NCBI RefSeq assembly: GCF_900108555.1
Contig: NZ_FNWV01000016.1
Location: forward strand, 1 to 42,807
Direction: 5' to 3'
DNA: 42,807 nucleotides
Source of the DNA: Ruminococcus flavefaciens
Lineage (GTDB): Bacteria; Bacillota; Clostridia; Oscillospirales; Ruminococcaceae
Shown here: positions 30,197-38,000 of the stretch, piece by piece
Position numbering within the stretch: position 1 is the first letter of the stretch
Layout of the letters: the number at the start of each line of letters is the position of its first letter
The notes under the pieces: generated by a model
Told to the model about the DNA's origin: nothing
The model's database searches: none
Seen by the model: the letters and a program-made list of their open reading frames with translations, nothing else
Position numbers and translations under genes: made by a program

Positions 30197-31822
30197 GTGA
30201 CACAGTATGAAAGCTTAAAAGATTATCTTAACTTTAACAGGAAAGATGAGATTTTACAAAAAGTGAATGATTATATCCAAGCTGATAGTAATGCCAAAGG
30301 CAATTGCTGTTTAAAAGATATTACAATAGTCAATGTTCGTTGTGTTCCGGAAATTGAACCGAATGCAATGGTTTTTATGGACGTATGTGCTGAGGTGTAC
30401 AACAAAATCAAAAACAACGTTTCCTCAGCGTATTACAATATCTCTTTCAGCGGAAATGTATTAACAGGCTTTTCAGGTCTAAATCTTATCTTCTCTGCAG
30501 AGATCTCTGAAAGGGAACTAAAAGAAGACATACCCGCAATGTTCGGATTACCTGATATCTCTAGGGATTCACTTGAGAAAGAATCAGAAAAGATACATAG
30601 AGTTCTTTGTTATCGAATCAAAAAAAATCCCGAACACAAGTATTGGTTTCCGGTTATTGATATTAAGGAAAAATACAATCTTAATATGTGGACAGCTATA
30701 CTTGAAGAAGGTATCCTAGGGCAAATACACTTCAAATCATCAACTGCAGATATTTATGATATCCGGAATATGAACAAATGCTTCACTGATGAACATATTC
30801 CTGCAAACTCAATCCTTCTCAACAGCGATTACTATAAAGGAAATGGCAACCGCCATGATGATATCATTGTAGCTACGCATGAGCTTATTCATTGGAACCA
30901 ACATAAACTGTATTTTTTTATTAGTCAACTTCTTGAAGATGACAAAAAACCTATGAACTGCACATCTAAGCCAATTACCTTGGATGATTCCATGTCACTG
31001 AAAGAGAGAGCTTACTGGTACGCAGAATGGCAGGCTAACGAGCTTGCTATTCGTGTGGCTATGCCTAAGCATCTTGTTGAGATGGCTATCGAAGAGTATA
31101 ATAATGATGAAAGTCTAAATAATCCTAGTGATATACCTTTCAGCGGAATGTACTATCAGAACATGATATACAAGCTTTCGTGGGACTTTAATGTTCTTGA
31201 AGGAACGGTGAAGGAACGCCTTCGTCAGTTGGGATACGATTACGCTGACGGAACTTTTGTTACTGTTGATGACTGTAGTTATCAGCCGTTCACTTTTCCT
31301 CAGGGCACATTAAAAGAGGATGAGACCTTCGTTATCGATCGTGACAACTATGAGAGGTTGTTGCGAGATGATAAGGATTTTGCTGAGCTTATAGAGTCGA
31401 AAATATGTGTATATACCGGACATGTTGTCTGTATTAATTCTCCTAAATATATTGACTATTCTATTTGCAGTAAGCAACTTAGATATTCACTATCAGAATA
31501 TGCCCTTGGTCATGCTGATGAATGCTGTTTAATTTTTACTTCATATACTTCTTATGATACATATAAGCAAATTCCCTTAATGTGGAATTCGTATCTGTGC
31601 TGTGATATTATTAGTAATGATAAGGCTTTGCGGTTCAAAGCTGAAGAAAACATGAAGGTCTCGGAGTATCGAGCCAGGCATATTGAAAGAATTAGAAATG
31701 ATGAAGAAATGTATGGCAAAATATTGAAAGCCGGTAAAGACGAATTTTCTGAGATATTCACATTTATAATGGATAAAGAGTATGTTGATGAGGAATCAGA
31801 TAAGGTCGCAGCTTTTAGTTAA
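30197..31822 (+). CDS. ImmA/IrrE-family metallo-endopeptidase, long form
   Basis: GTG 30197 is chosen because AAGGAGG ends 6 bases before it; a TTG at 30191 would touch the site. The 541 residues carry the zinc motif HELIH at 228-232 and a third ligand-type glutamate in EWQANELA, as in ImmA/IrrE proteases that cut repressors to release mobile elements or stress genes. The family is usually 150-400 residues. Here about 220 unrecognised residues precede the motif and about 200 follow it (two cysteine-rich stretches). There is no HTH partner directly beside it. It lies in the mobile island, so it may control transfer or defence. Confidence 0.85.
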   Translation: MTQYESLKDYLNFNRKDEILQKVNDYIQADSNAKGNCCLKDITIVNVRCVPEIEPNAMVFMDVCAEVYNKIKNNVSSAYYNISFSGNVLTGFSGLNLIFSAEISERELKEDIPAMFGLPDISRDSLEKESEKIHRVLCYRIKKNPEHKYWFPVIDIKEKYNLNMWTAILEEGILGQIHFKSSTADIYDIRNMNKCFTDEHIPANSILLNSDYYKGNGNRHDDIIVATHELIHWNQHKLYFFISQLLEDDKKPMNCTSKPITLDDSMSLKERAYWYAEWQANELAIRVAMPKHLVEMAIEEYNNDESLNNPSDIPFSGMYYQNMIYKLSWDFNVLEGTVKERLRQLGYDYADGTFVTVDDCSYQPFTFPQGTLKEDETFVIDRDNYERLLRDDKDFAELIESKICVYTGHVVCINSPKYIDYSICSKQLRYSLSEYALGHADECCLIFTSYTSYDTYKQIPLMWNSYLCCDIISNDKALRFKAEENMKVSEYRARHIERIRNDEEMYGKILKAGKDEFSEIFTFIMDKEYVDEESDKVAAFS

Positions 31823-31846
31823 ATATCAAAAATAGTAAAAAAGGAC

Positions 31847-31875
31847 TTGACAAGCGGAGATATATTTGATACAAT
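31847..31875 (+). promoter_or_regulatory. Promoter of the OhrR-like operon
   Basis: TTGACA (31847-31852), 17 bases and TACAAT (31870-31875), about 37 bases before ATG 31912. Confidence 0.88.
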
Positions 31876-31911
31876 ATAATTGAAAGCAACATAAAATCAG
31901 GGAGTGATAAA

Positions 31912-32355
31912 ATGGAATATGACTACAGGGAAGCAATGAAACTTGAAAATCAGCTTTGTTTTCCGCTGTATGCTGCGGCAAGAGCTGTAACGGGGGCGTA
32001 CACTCCTTACCTGAAAGCACTCGATCTCACCTACACACAATACATAGTTCTTTTAGTTCTATGGGAAAAGGACGGTGTTACAGTAGGTGAGATATGTAAA
32101 AAGCTCATGCTTGACAGCGGAACACTTTCGCCGCTGCTGAAAAAGATGAAAACTCTCGGTTATATCGTCAAGCAGCACAGCACGGACGATGAACGTGCAG
32201 TCTTCATTTATCTGACTGAACAGGGCAAGGCATTGCAGGAAAAGGCAAAGGATATCCCTTTTAAGGTCGGGCAGTGCGTTAAGATCTCTCCCGAAAAGGC
32301 AAAGCAGCTCTATTCGCTGCTTTATGAATTACTTGGATCAAACTTCGAGTTATGA
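31912..32355 (+). CDS. OhrR-like MarR-family peroxide regulator
   Basis: The protein has 147 residues; ATG 31912 with GGGAGTG upstream. It has a winged-helix MarR fold (YIVLLVLWEKDGVTVGEICK; then SGTLSPLLKKMKTLGYI and the DDERAVFIYLT wing). C16 in LENQLCFPLYAAAR matches the reactive cysteine of OhrR proteins, which is oxidised by organic peroxides and releases DNA. It heads an operon with glutathione peroxidase, the expected target. It probably represses its own promoter at 31.85 kb. Confidence 0.9.
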   Translation: MEYDYREAMKLENQLCFPLYAAARAVTGAYTPYLKALDLTYTQYIVLLVLWEKDGVTVGEICKKLMLDSGTLSPLLKKMKTLGYIVKQHSTDDERAVFIYLTEQGKALQEKAKDIPFKVGQCVKISPEKAKQLYSLLYELLGSNFEL

Positions 32356-32377
32356 TGATGTGAAAGGAGCCTCAATT

Positions 32378-32926
32378 ATGAAAACAGTGTACGATCATAC
32401 AGTTAAAGACCGCATGGGAAATGACGTAAAACTCAGCGATTATAGCGGCAAGGTGCTGCTGATAGTGAATACCGCCACAGGCTGCGGATTTACTCCCCAT
32501 TATGAGCCTCTTGAAGCAATGTACCGTGACCTGCGTGATAAAGGTTTTGAGATACTCGACTTTCCCTGCAATCAGTTCGCAAATCAGGCTCCGGGCAGTG
32601 CCGATGAGATACAGTCCTTCTGCAAGCTGAAATTCGGTACTGAGTTCCCACAGTTTGCAAAAATAGACGTTAACGGCGAAAATGCAGAACCGCTCTTTGC
32701 TTATCTTGCTGCGGAGAAGCCGTTTGAAGGCTTTGGCAAGGGAATTAAATACGCTGCGCTAAGTAAGTTTACAGAGCTGAATAACAAGAAATTCGGAGAT
32801 AAAGCGTATATCAAGTGGAATTTCACAAAGTTCCTCATAGACAGAACAGGCAAAGTTATTGCAAGATTTGAGCCTACAGCTTATATGAAAGATGTAAGGA
32901 AAGCGGTAGAAGAATTGTTGAGGTGA
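32378..32926 (+). CDS. Glutathione peroxidase family protein (Cys type)
   Basis: ATG 32378 with AAAGGAG upstream is preferred over an in-frame ATG at 32324 inside the regulator gene. The 182 residues have a thioredoxin fold with catalytic C36 in NTATGCGFTPHYEPLE, FPCNQFANQAPG with its second cysteine, and the KWNFTKFLIDRTGKVIARF segment. Cysteine replaces selenocysteine, as in most bacterial members, which usually use thioredoxin to reduce hydroperoxides. It is co-transcribed with the OhrR-like regulator and the radical SAM gene. Confidence 0.94.
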   Translation: MKTVYDHTVKDRMGNDVKLSDYSGKVLLIVNTATGCGFTPHYEPLEAMYRDLRDKGFEILDFPCNQFANQAPGSADEIQSFCKLKFGTEFPQFAKIDVNGENAEPLFAYLAAEKPFEGFGKGIKYAALSKFTELNNKKFGDKAYIKWNFTKFLIDRTGKVIARFEPTAYMKDVRKAVEELLR

Positions 32927-32930
32927 TATT

Positions 32931-34022
32931 ATGGGTGGAAAATTTGATCTTCAGGAATATCTCACCGAGGGCGTAGAGCGTATAGTGTCCGAAGCTGTAA
33001 AAGCTACACTCAGGAACCCGAAGGAAAGTGCATTTATGCTGAAATTTGCCGCCTCCAGCCGTACAGCTTCAAAAAAGAGAAGGAAAGCTGAGGACAAAGG
33101 TGAACATATACCGCCGTTCCTTATCGCAAGTATCACAAGCAAGTGCAATCTTCACTGTGCAGGCTGTTACTCAAGGTGCAATCACGCAACAGTCGATTCC
33201 GAACCTGTAAGGCAGCTCACCGATGATGAGTGGCAGAATGTGTTCGATGAAGCCGAGGAGCTCGGTATAAGCTTTATCCTGCTGGCAGGCGGAGAGCCCA
33301 TGCTGAGACGCGGTGTTATCGAAGCGGCAGGAAAGAAGCAGAATATCTTGTTCCCTATTTTTACAAACGGCACATACCTTGATGAAAAGTATCTGGAACT
33401 GTTTGACAAGTGCCGCAATCTCATACCTGTTATGAGTATCGAGGGAAGCCGCGAGCTGACAGATGAAAGGCGCGGCGCAGGCATTTACGACAAGCTTCTC
33501 GCCAATATGGACGAGATAAAAAAGCGCGGACTCATATTCGGTGCGTCCGTGACGGTAACTACAAGGAATTACAGGGAAGTGACTTCACAGGCTTTTCTGG
33601 ACAGTCTTGCGGATAAAGGCTGTAAAGTGGTCATATTCGTGGAGTATGTCCCTGTGACCGAAGAGAGCCGCGAGCTTGCTCCCACAGATACTGAGCGTGA
33701 GTTTATGCAGAGCGAGATAATAAGGCTCAGGGAAACTCGTCCCGAAATGGTATACATATCGTTCCCCGGCGATGAGAAAAGCTCAGGCGGCTGCGTTGCC
33801 GCAGGCAGGGGCTTCTTCCATATCAATTCCCACGGTGGTGCAGAACCCTGTCCGTTCTCGCCTTACTCAGATATCAACGTAATAGAAAGTTCTTTGAAAG
33901 GGGCAATGAATTCGCCGCTGTTCAGAAAGCTTAGAGATGAAGGTTATCTGTTGGAAGACCATGATGGAGGCTGTATCCTCTATGAGAAGCGTGAACTGGT
34001 ACAGCAGATGATCAACGGATAA
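32931..34022 (+). CDS. Radical SAM protein with SPASM-like tail
   Basis: The protein has 363 residues; GAGGTG before ATG 32931, five bases after the peroxidase stop. The [4Fe-4S]-binding motif is C72-x3-C76-x2-C79 (SKCNLHCAGCYSRC), followed by GGEPMLR, which contacts the methionine of S-adenosylmethionine. The C-terminal part has GGCVAAGRGFFHINSHGGAEPCPFSPYSD, a SPASM/Twitch-like cysteine region. The substrate is unknown. Such proteins are common next to peroxide or metal stress genes in clostridia. The 48-residue peptide gene downstream could be a partner. Confidence 0.9.
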   Translation: MGGKFDLQEYLTEGVERIVSEAVKATLRNPKESAFMLKFAASSRTASKKRRKAEDKGEHIPPFLIASITSKCNLHCAGCYSRCNHATVDSEPVRQLTDDEWQNVFDEAEELGISFILLAGGEPMLRRGVIEAAGKKQNILFPIFTNGTYLDEKYLELFDKCRNLIPVMSIEGSRELTDERRGAGIYDKLLANMDEIKKRGLIFGASVTVTTRNYREVTSQAFLDSLADKGCKVVIFVEYVPVTEESRELAPTDTEREFMQSEIIRLRETRPEMVYISFPGDEKSSGGCVAAGRGFFHINSHGGAEPCPFSPYSDINVIESSLKGAMNSPLFRKLRDEGYLLEDHDGGCILYEKRELVQQMING

Positions 34023-34038
34023 AAAGGAGGAAAAGACT

Positions 34039-34185
34039 ATGAAAGGTATCGTTATTTTATTAGTCATCTGTGCAGTAGTTGCTTGCTGCTTTACTCACCG
34101 CAGAGTAATAAGAGCACTTATCAAGCATGAACCCATGCCTCCTGCTCCGAAGTGGCACTTCTGGTGCCAAAACAAGCGGAGCTGA
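34039..34185 (+). CDS. 48-residue membrane-anchored peptide
   Basis: This small gene has a strong AAGGAGG before ATG 34039, 16 bases after the radical SAM stop. The sequence is a single hydrophobic helix (GIVILLVICAVVACCF) with a short basic and proline-rich tail containing PAPKWHFWCQ. Two adjacent cysteines (16, 17) lie at the membrane border and another at 43. It could be a substrate or tether for the radical SAM enzyme, which is only suggested by position. Confidence 0.7.
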   Translation: MKGIVILLVICAVVACCFTHRRVIRALIKHEPMPPAPKWHFWCQNKRS

Positions 34186-34215
34186 ATAGAAGATATGAAG
34201 TTATAAAAGATTTAA

Positions 34216-34323
34216 GCGCGTATTGAAAGTCCGTGAGCCTAATACCTTTAGGATAATGATTGGTTTCTGTTTTTTGGAAAGGAAACAGATAATGGTGGGG
34301 CTCAACGGACTTTCAATATGCGC
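34216..34323. repeat. Long imperfect inverted repeat between convergent operons
   Basis: GCGCGTATTGAAAGTCCGTG (34216-34235, with GAGCC continuing to 34240) pairs with the segment 34299-34323 (ending CTTTCAATATGCGC), a stem of about 24 bp with one bulge and one G-T-type pair. The 59-base middle has its own pairing (GTTTC...GAAAC). It may be a large bidirectional terminator, a structured RNA or a small non-autonomous element. It does not match SRP or 6S RNA well. Confidence 0.6.
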
Positions 34324-34366
34324 CCGTTTTATATGATATTTCATACCAATTGAAAAGCCATGTTTT

Positions 34367-35089
34367 TTAATTGCTATTATTTTTTTTGCTGAACGACAAT
34401 TTGTTTTTATACTGTTCCAGAATTTCGGAAAGCGGCTTTTCGGGCTTCAAGGAAAGGAGAAAACGTGGTTTGCGTTGTTTGAAGCCCTCCTGAACATATT
34501 TCCGTAAGGACTCCAGATGTATTACGATCTGATTTTCATCAGCAAAACGGCTTATATAATTCATAATATGTGTCGAGTATGCTACATCAATGACAAAGAT
34601 CCCGTAAAAGAAGCCTATTCCGAATGAAAAGGCAAGGTTGTGGGACAGCCAGTCCAGAGCATTCAACGTATGAGGGTGTATCAGGAAGTAATACACTGCG
34701 CTTAAAAGCATCCAGTAAAATGTATATTGAGGGCATATTATCCCGTTAATATTCCACTTGCAGTCAAAGTAATCCCAAAGACGGATATGTGCAACTGATA
34801 ACATTAGAGTTCCGATCAGATATTCCAAAGCTGTAATTGCTATTGCCATAAGAGCAAATAGTATTAATTTTTCGAGCCACTCAGTCTTAACAGGCAGCGT
34901 ATGTTCAAGCTGAGTAAGTAAATATAATATACACAGGCTGAAGCCGTAAAGCGGCAGACAAGGTCCCGTAAGAATTCCCGGATTTTCACATTTCTTCTGC
35001 GTTACACATCTTCTGAAGAGGACTTCAAGTCCCCAGCCTAACATACTGCCGATCGCAAACAGAAATGTTAAAGTTAGAAATATATTCAA
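34367..35089 (-). CDS. Membrane protein of the putative ABC-transporter type II family (PF06541)
   Basis: The protein has 240 residues; TTG 35089 with GGAGG about 8 bases upstream is the only sensible start, and it overlaps the stop of the frame-corrected upstream gene as TTGA. Five to six membrane helices are visible. GILTGPCLPLYGF and WDYFDCKWNINGIICPQYTFYWMLL are the signature segments of the CmpB-like family. The role is unknown; it is called putative ABC permease, with no evidence of an ATPase partner here. Confidence 0.85.
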   Translation of the reverse strand: MNIFLTLTFLFAIGSMLGWGLEVLFRRCVTQKKCENPGILTGPCLPLYGFSLCILYLLTQLEHTLPVKTEWLEKLILFALMAIAITALEYLIGTLMLSVAHIRLWDYFDCKWNINGIICPQYTFYWMLLSAVYYFLIHPHTLNALDWLSHNLAFSFGIGFFYGIFVIDVAYSTHIMNYISRFADENQIVIHLESLRKYVQEGFKQRKPRFLLSLKPEKPLSEILEQYKNKLSFSKKNNSN

Positions 35090-35751
35090 TGCTTATCCTC
35101 CATCTTAATATATTTGATATACCATATAATTGCTATAATTGAGATCAAAACGAATAAAGCTACAGATAAAAAAAGCAGGAGATGCGGGCTTTGACAGATT
35201 ATCACACATGATAGTGGAGATAATAATATTCGGCAGCATTCCCAATATACTTCCAAGCATATATTTTGGGGGATCAGCTTTTACTGCGCCGAAATACATA
35301 CTTACTGCCTCTAATGGCAGAAATAAAAGAGTCCTCAGAAAGAAACTGAAAAAAATGATATTATTGCTCTGCCTTTCCATAAGCAGCGATAATTTTTGGT
35401 TTTTCTGTATTATTTTTTTACAGCTTCGGTACCGTAAAAACGTCCCATGAGATAGCCTACGGCAAAGCTTACTGCCGAACCAGCAAGGTTGATGAATAAA
35501 GCAGGTATTATTGAAAACTTCATTCCGACAGTTATCTGCAAGACCTTATACGGAAAAATAATAGAAACTGTTTTGAATGCATAGAGCATAATCATTGCTA
35601 AAGCGGAAAGAATTTGATTTTTCGGAGAATATTCAGCTATTGCCGATGCAGACATATAATTTCGGTTGCCGATAAGAAACAGAAATAATATGATCCATAT
35701 TACAGCTGAAAGTGTTTTTACGTACTTTATGATCTTTTCTTTTCTGTTCAT
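35086..35751 (-). CDS. TVP38/TMEM64 (VTT) membrane protein, frame broken twice
   Basis: The first part (35751 to 35410) reads 113 residues ending YGTEAVKK before a stop. The next part continues the same VTT-type protein in another frame (SLLMERQSNNIIFFSFFLRT). The last part reads FLSVALFVLISIIAIIWYIK in a third phase and stops at 35086, overlapping the next gene start. The breaks lie in runs of seven identical bases at 35413-35419 and 35168-35174. The first needs one extra base or a -1 shift; the second needs one less. The protein family moves or scrambles lipids. Sequencing error, slippage or pseudogene are possible. Confidence 0.75.
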
Positions 35752-35822
35752 ACTGTTTACAGGCTGTATCGTCTATAAATTCTTACTGTGCAGGAAGAAA
35801 AGGTCTTGTATTGAAAACTGGC

Positions 35823-35990
35823 TTATTCGGAAAATTCATTTTCATATAAAGCTTTTCTTCTCTTTTTGACCTTGTGAGTATGTATCTGTAAAGATATGAT
35901 CTCCCATAACATATCTCCCCATAAGCCGATACTGATAATTATTATTGCAGCAGCACCAATTATTCCCATTTTTCTTATTCTCCTTATCAT
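35823..35990 (-). CDS. 55-residue basic single-helix membrane protein
   Basis: A GGAGGAG at good distance precedes ATG 35990. The product has a hydrophobic segment (GIIGAAAIIIISIGLWG, about 9-25) and a basic tail (HKVKKRRKALYE). A different frame over the same bases gives a 60-residue product with poor composition, which I rejected. It is the first gene of the operon opposite TetR and is probably regulated by it. The function is unknown. Confidence 0.75.
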   Translation of the reverse strand: MIRRIRKMGIIGAAAIIIISIGLWGDMLWEIISLQIHTHKVKKRRKALYENEFSE

Positions 35991-36053
35991 GGTCTCCTCC
36001 GAAAGCTGTTTTAGAGATATTCAAATTATATACTTGAATATTATTTCAGACAC

Positions 36054-36083
36054 TTGACATATACCTCATGTGTATATTATAAT
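36054..36083 (+). promoter_or_regulatory. Promoter and candidate operator of the TetR gene
   Basis: TTGACA (36054-36059), 18 bases and TATAAT (36078-36083). The spacer contains ATATAC-ctcat-GTGTATAT, an imperfect palindrome suited to a TetR dimer. A minus-strand TATAAT at 36030-36025 could serve the divergent membrane-protein operon. Confidence 0.75.
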
Positions 36084-36202
36084 ACAAGTGAGCAAAAAAG
36101 TGAACGGACATTTTTGATGCAATATATGGAATTTACCACACTTTGCTTCGCAATTGAGTATTATGCCTCATATTTATAATAATTTGTAGAAGGGTGAGCT
36201 TG

Positions 36203-36778
36203 ATGAACGAGGATAAAAAAATCGACAGAAGGATACTCAAGACCAAAAGAGCCATTCGCAATTCCTTTGCCGAGTTGCTCTCTGAAAAGGATCTTAATTC
36301 AATTACAGTAAGTGATGTTGCCGATAAGGCTGATATAAACAGAAAAACATTCTATAACTACTATAGCGGGTTATATCAGGTCATCGATGAGATCGAGAAT
36401 GAATTGATATGTCTGCTTGACAATGAGATCAATGATATTGACTTTCAGGAGGCAATGAAAAATCCGCAGCCTATATTTGAGAAGCTGACGGATATAATAA
36501 ACAGCGATATCGAGTTTTACGGTTATCTTATGAAATCAAATGGTAATATCAGTCTTGTAAGCAAAATTTCTGAGCTGCTGAAGAGCAAAGTCAAGGATGC
36601 ATTTGCCAAGCAGATAAGCATTTCCGAGCCCAAGCTTGACCTGATTGTCAATTACTCCATAAACGGTATGTTGAGTGCATATCAGGAGTGGTTTAATTCG
36701 GACAGAAAATATCCTCTGGATAAGTTCTCCAACGATGTCGGTACAATTACATTCAAAGGAATAAACGGTTTAGTTTAA
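36203..36778 (+). CDS. TetR/AcrR-family regulator
   Basis: ATG 36203 is chosen (AAGGGTG upstream); a GTG at 36194 overlaps that region. The 191 residues begin with a TetR HTH (RAIRNSFAELLSEKDLNSIT; VADKADINRKTFYNYY) and have the C-terminal ligand domain of the TetR_C_7/dhaS-like type (IEFYGYLMKSNGNISLV; LIVNYSINGMLSAYQEW). It is divergent from the small membrane protein, VTT and PF06541 genes, which it probably represses. Confidence 0.88.
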   Translation: MNEDKKIDRRILKTKRAIRNSFAELLSEKDLNSITVSDVADKADINRKTFYNYYSGLYQVIDEIENELICLLDNEINDIDFQEAMKNPQPIFEKLTDIINSDIEFYGYLMKSNGNISLVSKISELLKSKVKDAFAKQISISEPKLDLIVNYSINGMLSAYQEWFNSDRKYPLDKFSNDVGTITFKGINGLV

Positions 36779-36830
36779 CTATATGAAACATACAAAATAA
36801 AAGTTTGACGTAAAAGCATCATACTAAACA

Positions 36831-36861
36831 AAGCAGCTCCCTCGTGGGAGCTGTTGCTTTT
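36831..36861. terminator. Terminator after the TetR gene
   Basis: AAGCAGCTCCC-TCGT-GGGAGCTGTTGCTTTT; the stem resembles the hairpins that end the dispersed repeats. Confidence 0.8.
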
Positions 36862-36884
36862 AAAAAACATTTTATTTTCACGAC

Positions 36885-37000
36885 GACTACTTGGAGTTCA
36901 GGTTCAAGTCCGGCGTGACGATCAGTATCGAAATGTGGATAGATAGAGCGAACCCCGCATCACAGTTAGTGGTGCTGGGACTTTTCGTTAGTTAGATTTT
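36885..37000. repeat. Tail segment related to repeat B
   Basis: It shares GACGATCAGTATCGAAA and a CCCCGCATCAC-type hairpin with the tail of the copy at 25.1 kb; a third match, GACGGTCAGCATTGAAAA, lies at 21.45 kb. The rest of this gap (to 37.05 kb) shows nothing else. Confidence 0.5.
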
Positions 37001-37049
37001 TAGAAGTGAGATTTGATTGATATGCTATTACATTGTACCAATAATAAAA

Positions 37050-37123
37050 TGAGAAATCTCTCACTTTATTATTGACAAATGAATAATCATGTTGTATATT
37101 TAATGTGAGAGTCCTCTCACATT
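37050..37123 (+). promoter_or_regulatory. Promoter and TetR-type operators of the second TetR gene
   Basis: TTGACA (37072-37077), 17 bases and TATATT (37095-37100). A perfect 22-base palindrome AATGTGAGAGTCCTCTCACATT occupies 37102-37123, over the expected start site, and TGAGA-AATC-TCTCA (37050-37063) flanks the -35. The arrangement fits autorepression by the TetR-type protein encoded at 37308. Confidence 0.88.
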
Positions 37124-37176
37124 ATTATAAGGGGCGAAAGTGTTAAGGGTGTTGTTCCTATATGCGGCTGCCGTAA

Positions 37177-37305
37177 GCCGAAGCGGTAAGGGTAAAGCTG
37201 ACATCGGGAGAAATACGCCGCCTTGAAGAAGCAGCGGATAAATCGGGTGCAAAGGTACTTGGCCCCGATCTTTTCAGATTTGCTGTACTAAAGAAAAGGA
37301 GATAA
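37177..37305 (+). pseudogene. Remnant, possibly an aldo/keto reductase C-terminus
   Basis: Without a start, the frame reads VKLTSGEIRRLEEAADKSG and onward to TAA 37303-37305. The LTxxEIRRLEEAA pattern resembles the C-terminal helix of aldo/keto reductases; the end (LFRFAVLKKRR) does not fit well. It lies between the operator and the TetR gene, as if a first gene of the operon had been lost. Confidence 0.35.
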
Positions 37306-37307
37306 TA

Positions 37308-37907
37308 ATGCAAAATACCGCAAAACCCGTTCAGGCAAGGTCTCAGAAAACAAAAGAAAATCTGCTGAAAGCGGCACTTTCAATGTACGAGAAAAAGGGC
37401 TATCATAAAACGACCGTTGATGATATAGCGGCAGAAGCGGGAGTATCTACGGGCATAGCATACAGATATTTCAGGAACAAGAAAGATATTCTTCTGTCGG
37501 TAATATCCTACGGTGCTGATAATATCGAAAACATAGCTGAGCTCGGCAATACCAAAATTCCCGATGAGATAACGGATATAAGGCAGTATCTTGAAGTTAT
37601 ATTAAAAAGTTTTGAAGCATTCCATAAAAGATACCACGATATTCACGTGGAGCTTGAGGGATTGCTACACACCGATGAAGATGTCAGGATACTGTACAGT
37701 GAAATAACAGGAGAAAAAATGAAAATTGTTACATCAAGGCTTTTGGTGTTTATGAACGATGATACTTATATCAGGGAAAAGGCGTATTCTGCGATAGGTA
37801 TTATGGAACAGCACTGCCATATGATGATGAACAATGAGCTTTACGGACTTGATACCGATGTTATGCGTAATATTGTGATTAATGCGGTGCTTTCCGTTCT
37901 AAAATGA
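37308..37907 (+). CDS. TetR/AcrR-family regulator
   Basis: The protein has 199 residues and AAGGAG before ATG 37308. The TetR HTH is intact (about 17-62: AALSMYEKKGYHKTTVDDIA; AGVSTGIAYRYFRNKKDIL). The ligand domain is typical of multidrug-type regulators. Its own promoter carries two GTGAGAG/CTCTCAC-type operators. No transporter or enzyme gene remains downstream, so its target may be elsewhere or lost. Confidence 0.9.
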   Translation: MQNTAKPVQARSQKTKENLLKAALSMYEKKGYHKTTVDDIAAEAGVSTGIAYRYFRNKKDILLSVISYGADNIENIAELGNTKIPDEITDIRQYLEVILKSFEAFHKRYHDIHVELEGLLHTDEDVRILYSEITGEKMKIVTSRLLVFMNDDTYIREKAYSAIGIMEQHCHMMMNNELYGLDTDVMRNIVINAVLSVLK

Positions 37908-37922
37908 GCTTCAGATATTTAT

Positions 37923-37981
37923 AATCCCCCCTCATCAGGCAGGAAACTGAGAAGTTTCTTGCTTGGCGAGGGGGATTTTTT
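37923..37981 (+). terminator. Rho-independent terminator of the second TetR gene
   Basis: AATCCCCCCTC...GAGGGGGATTTTTT with inner pairing GAAACT/AAGTTTC. Confidence 0.93.
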
Positions 37982-38000
37982 GTTTATAAGGCAATTATAA

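Noticed and set aside
34216..34323. SRP RNA or 6S RNA
   Set aside because: The GGAAAGGAAACAG stretch only loosely recalls the SRP loop, and the conserved GGTCAGG part is missing; the shape does not fit 6S RNA.
35842..36024. 60-residue leftward frame
   Set aside because: The overlapping frame 35990-35823 has a strong ribosome binding site and a normal membrane-protein composition; this frame has neither.
36895..36915. GGTTCAAGTCC, resembling a tRNA T-loop
   Set aside because: No acceptor stem, D-arm or anticodon arm can be built around it, and the surrounding bases match the repeat tail at 25.1 kb.
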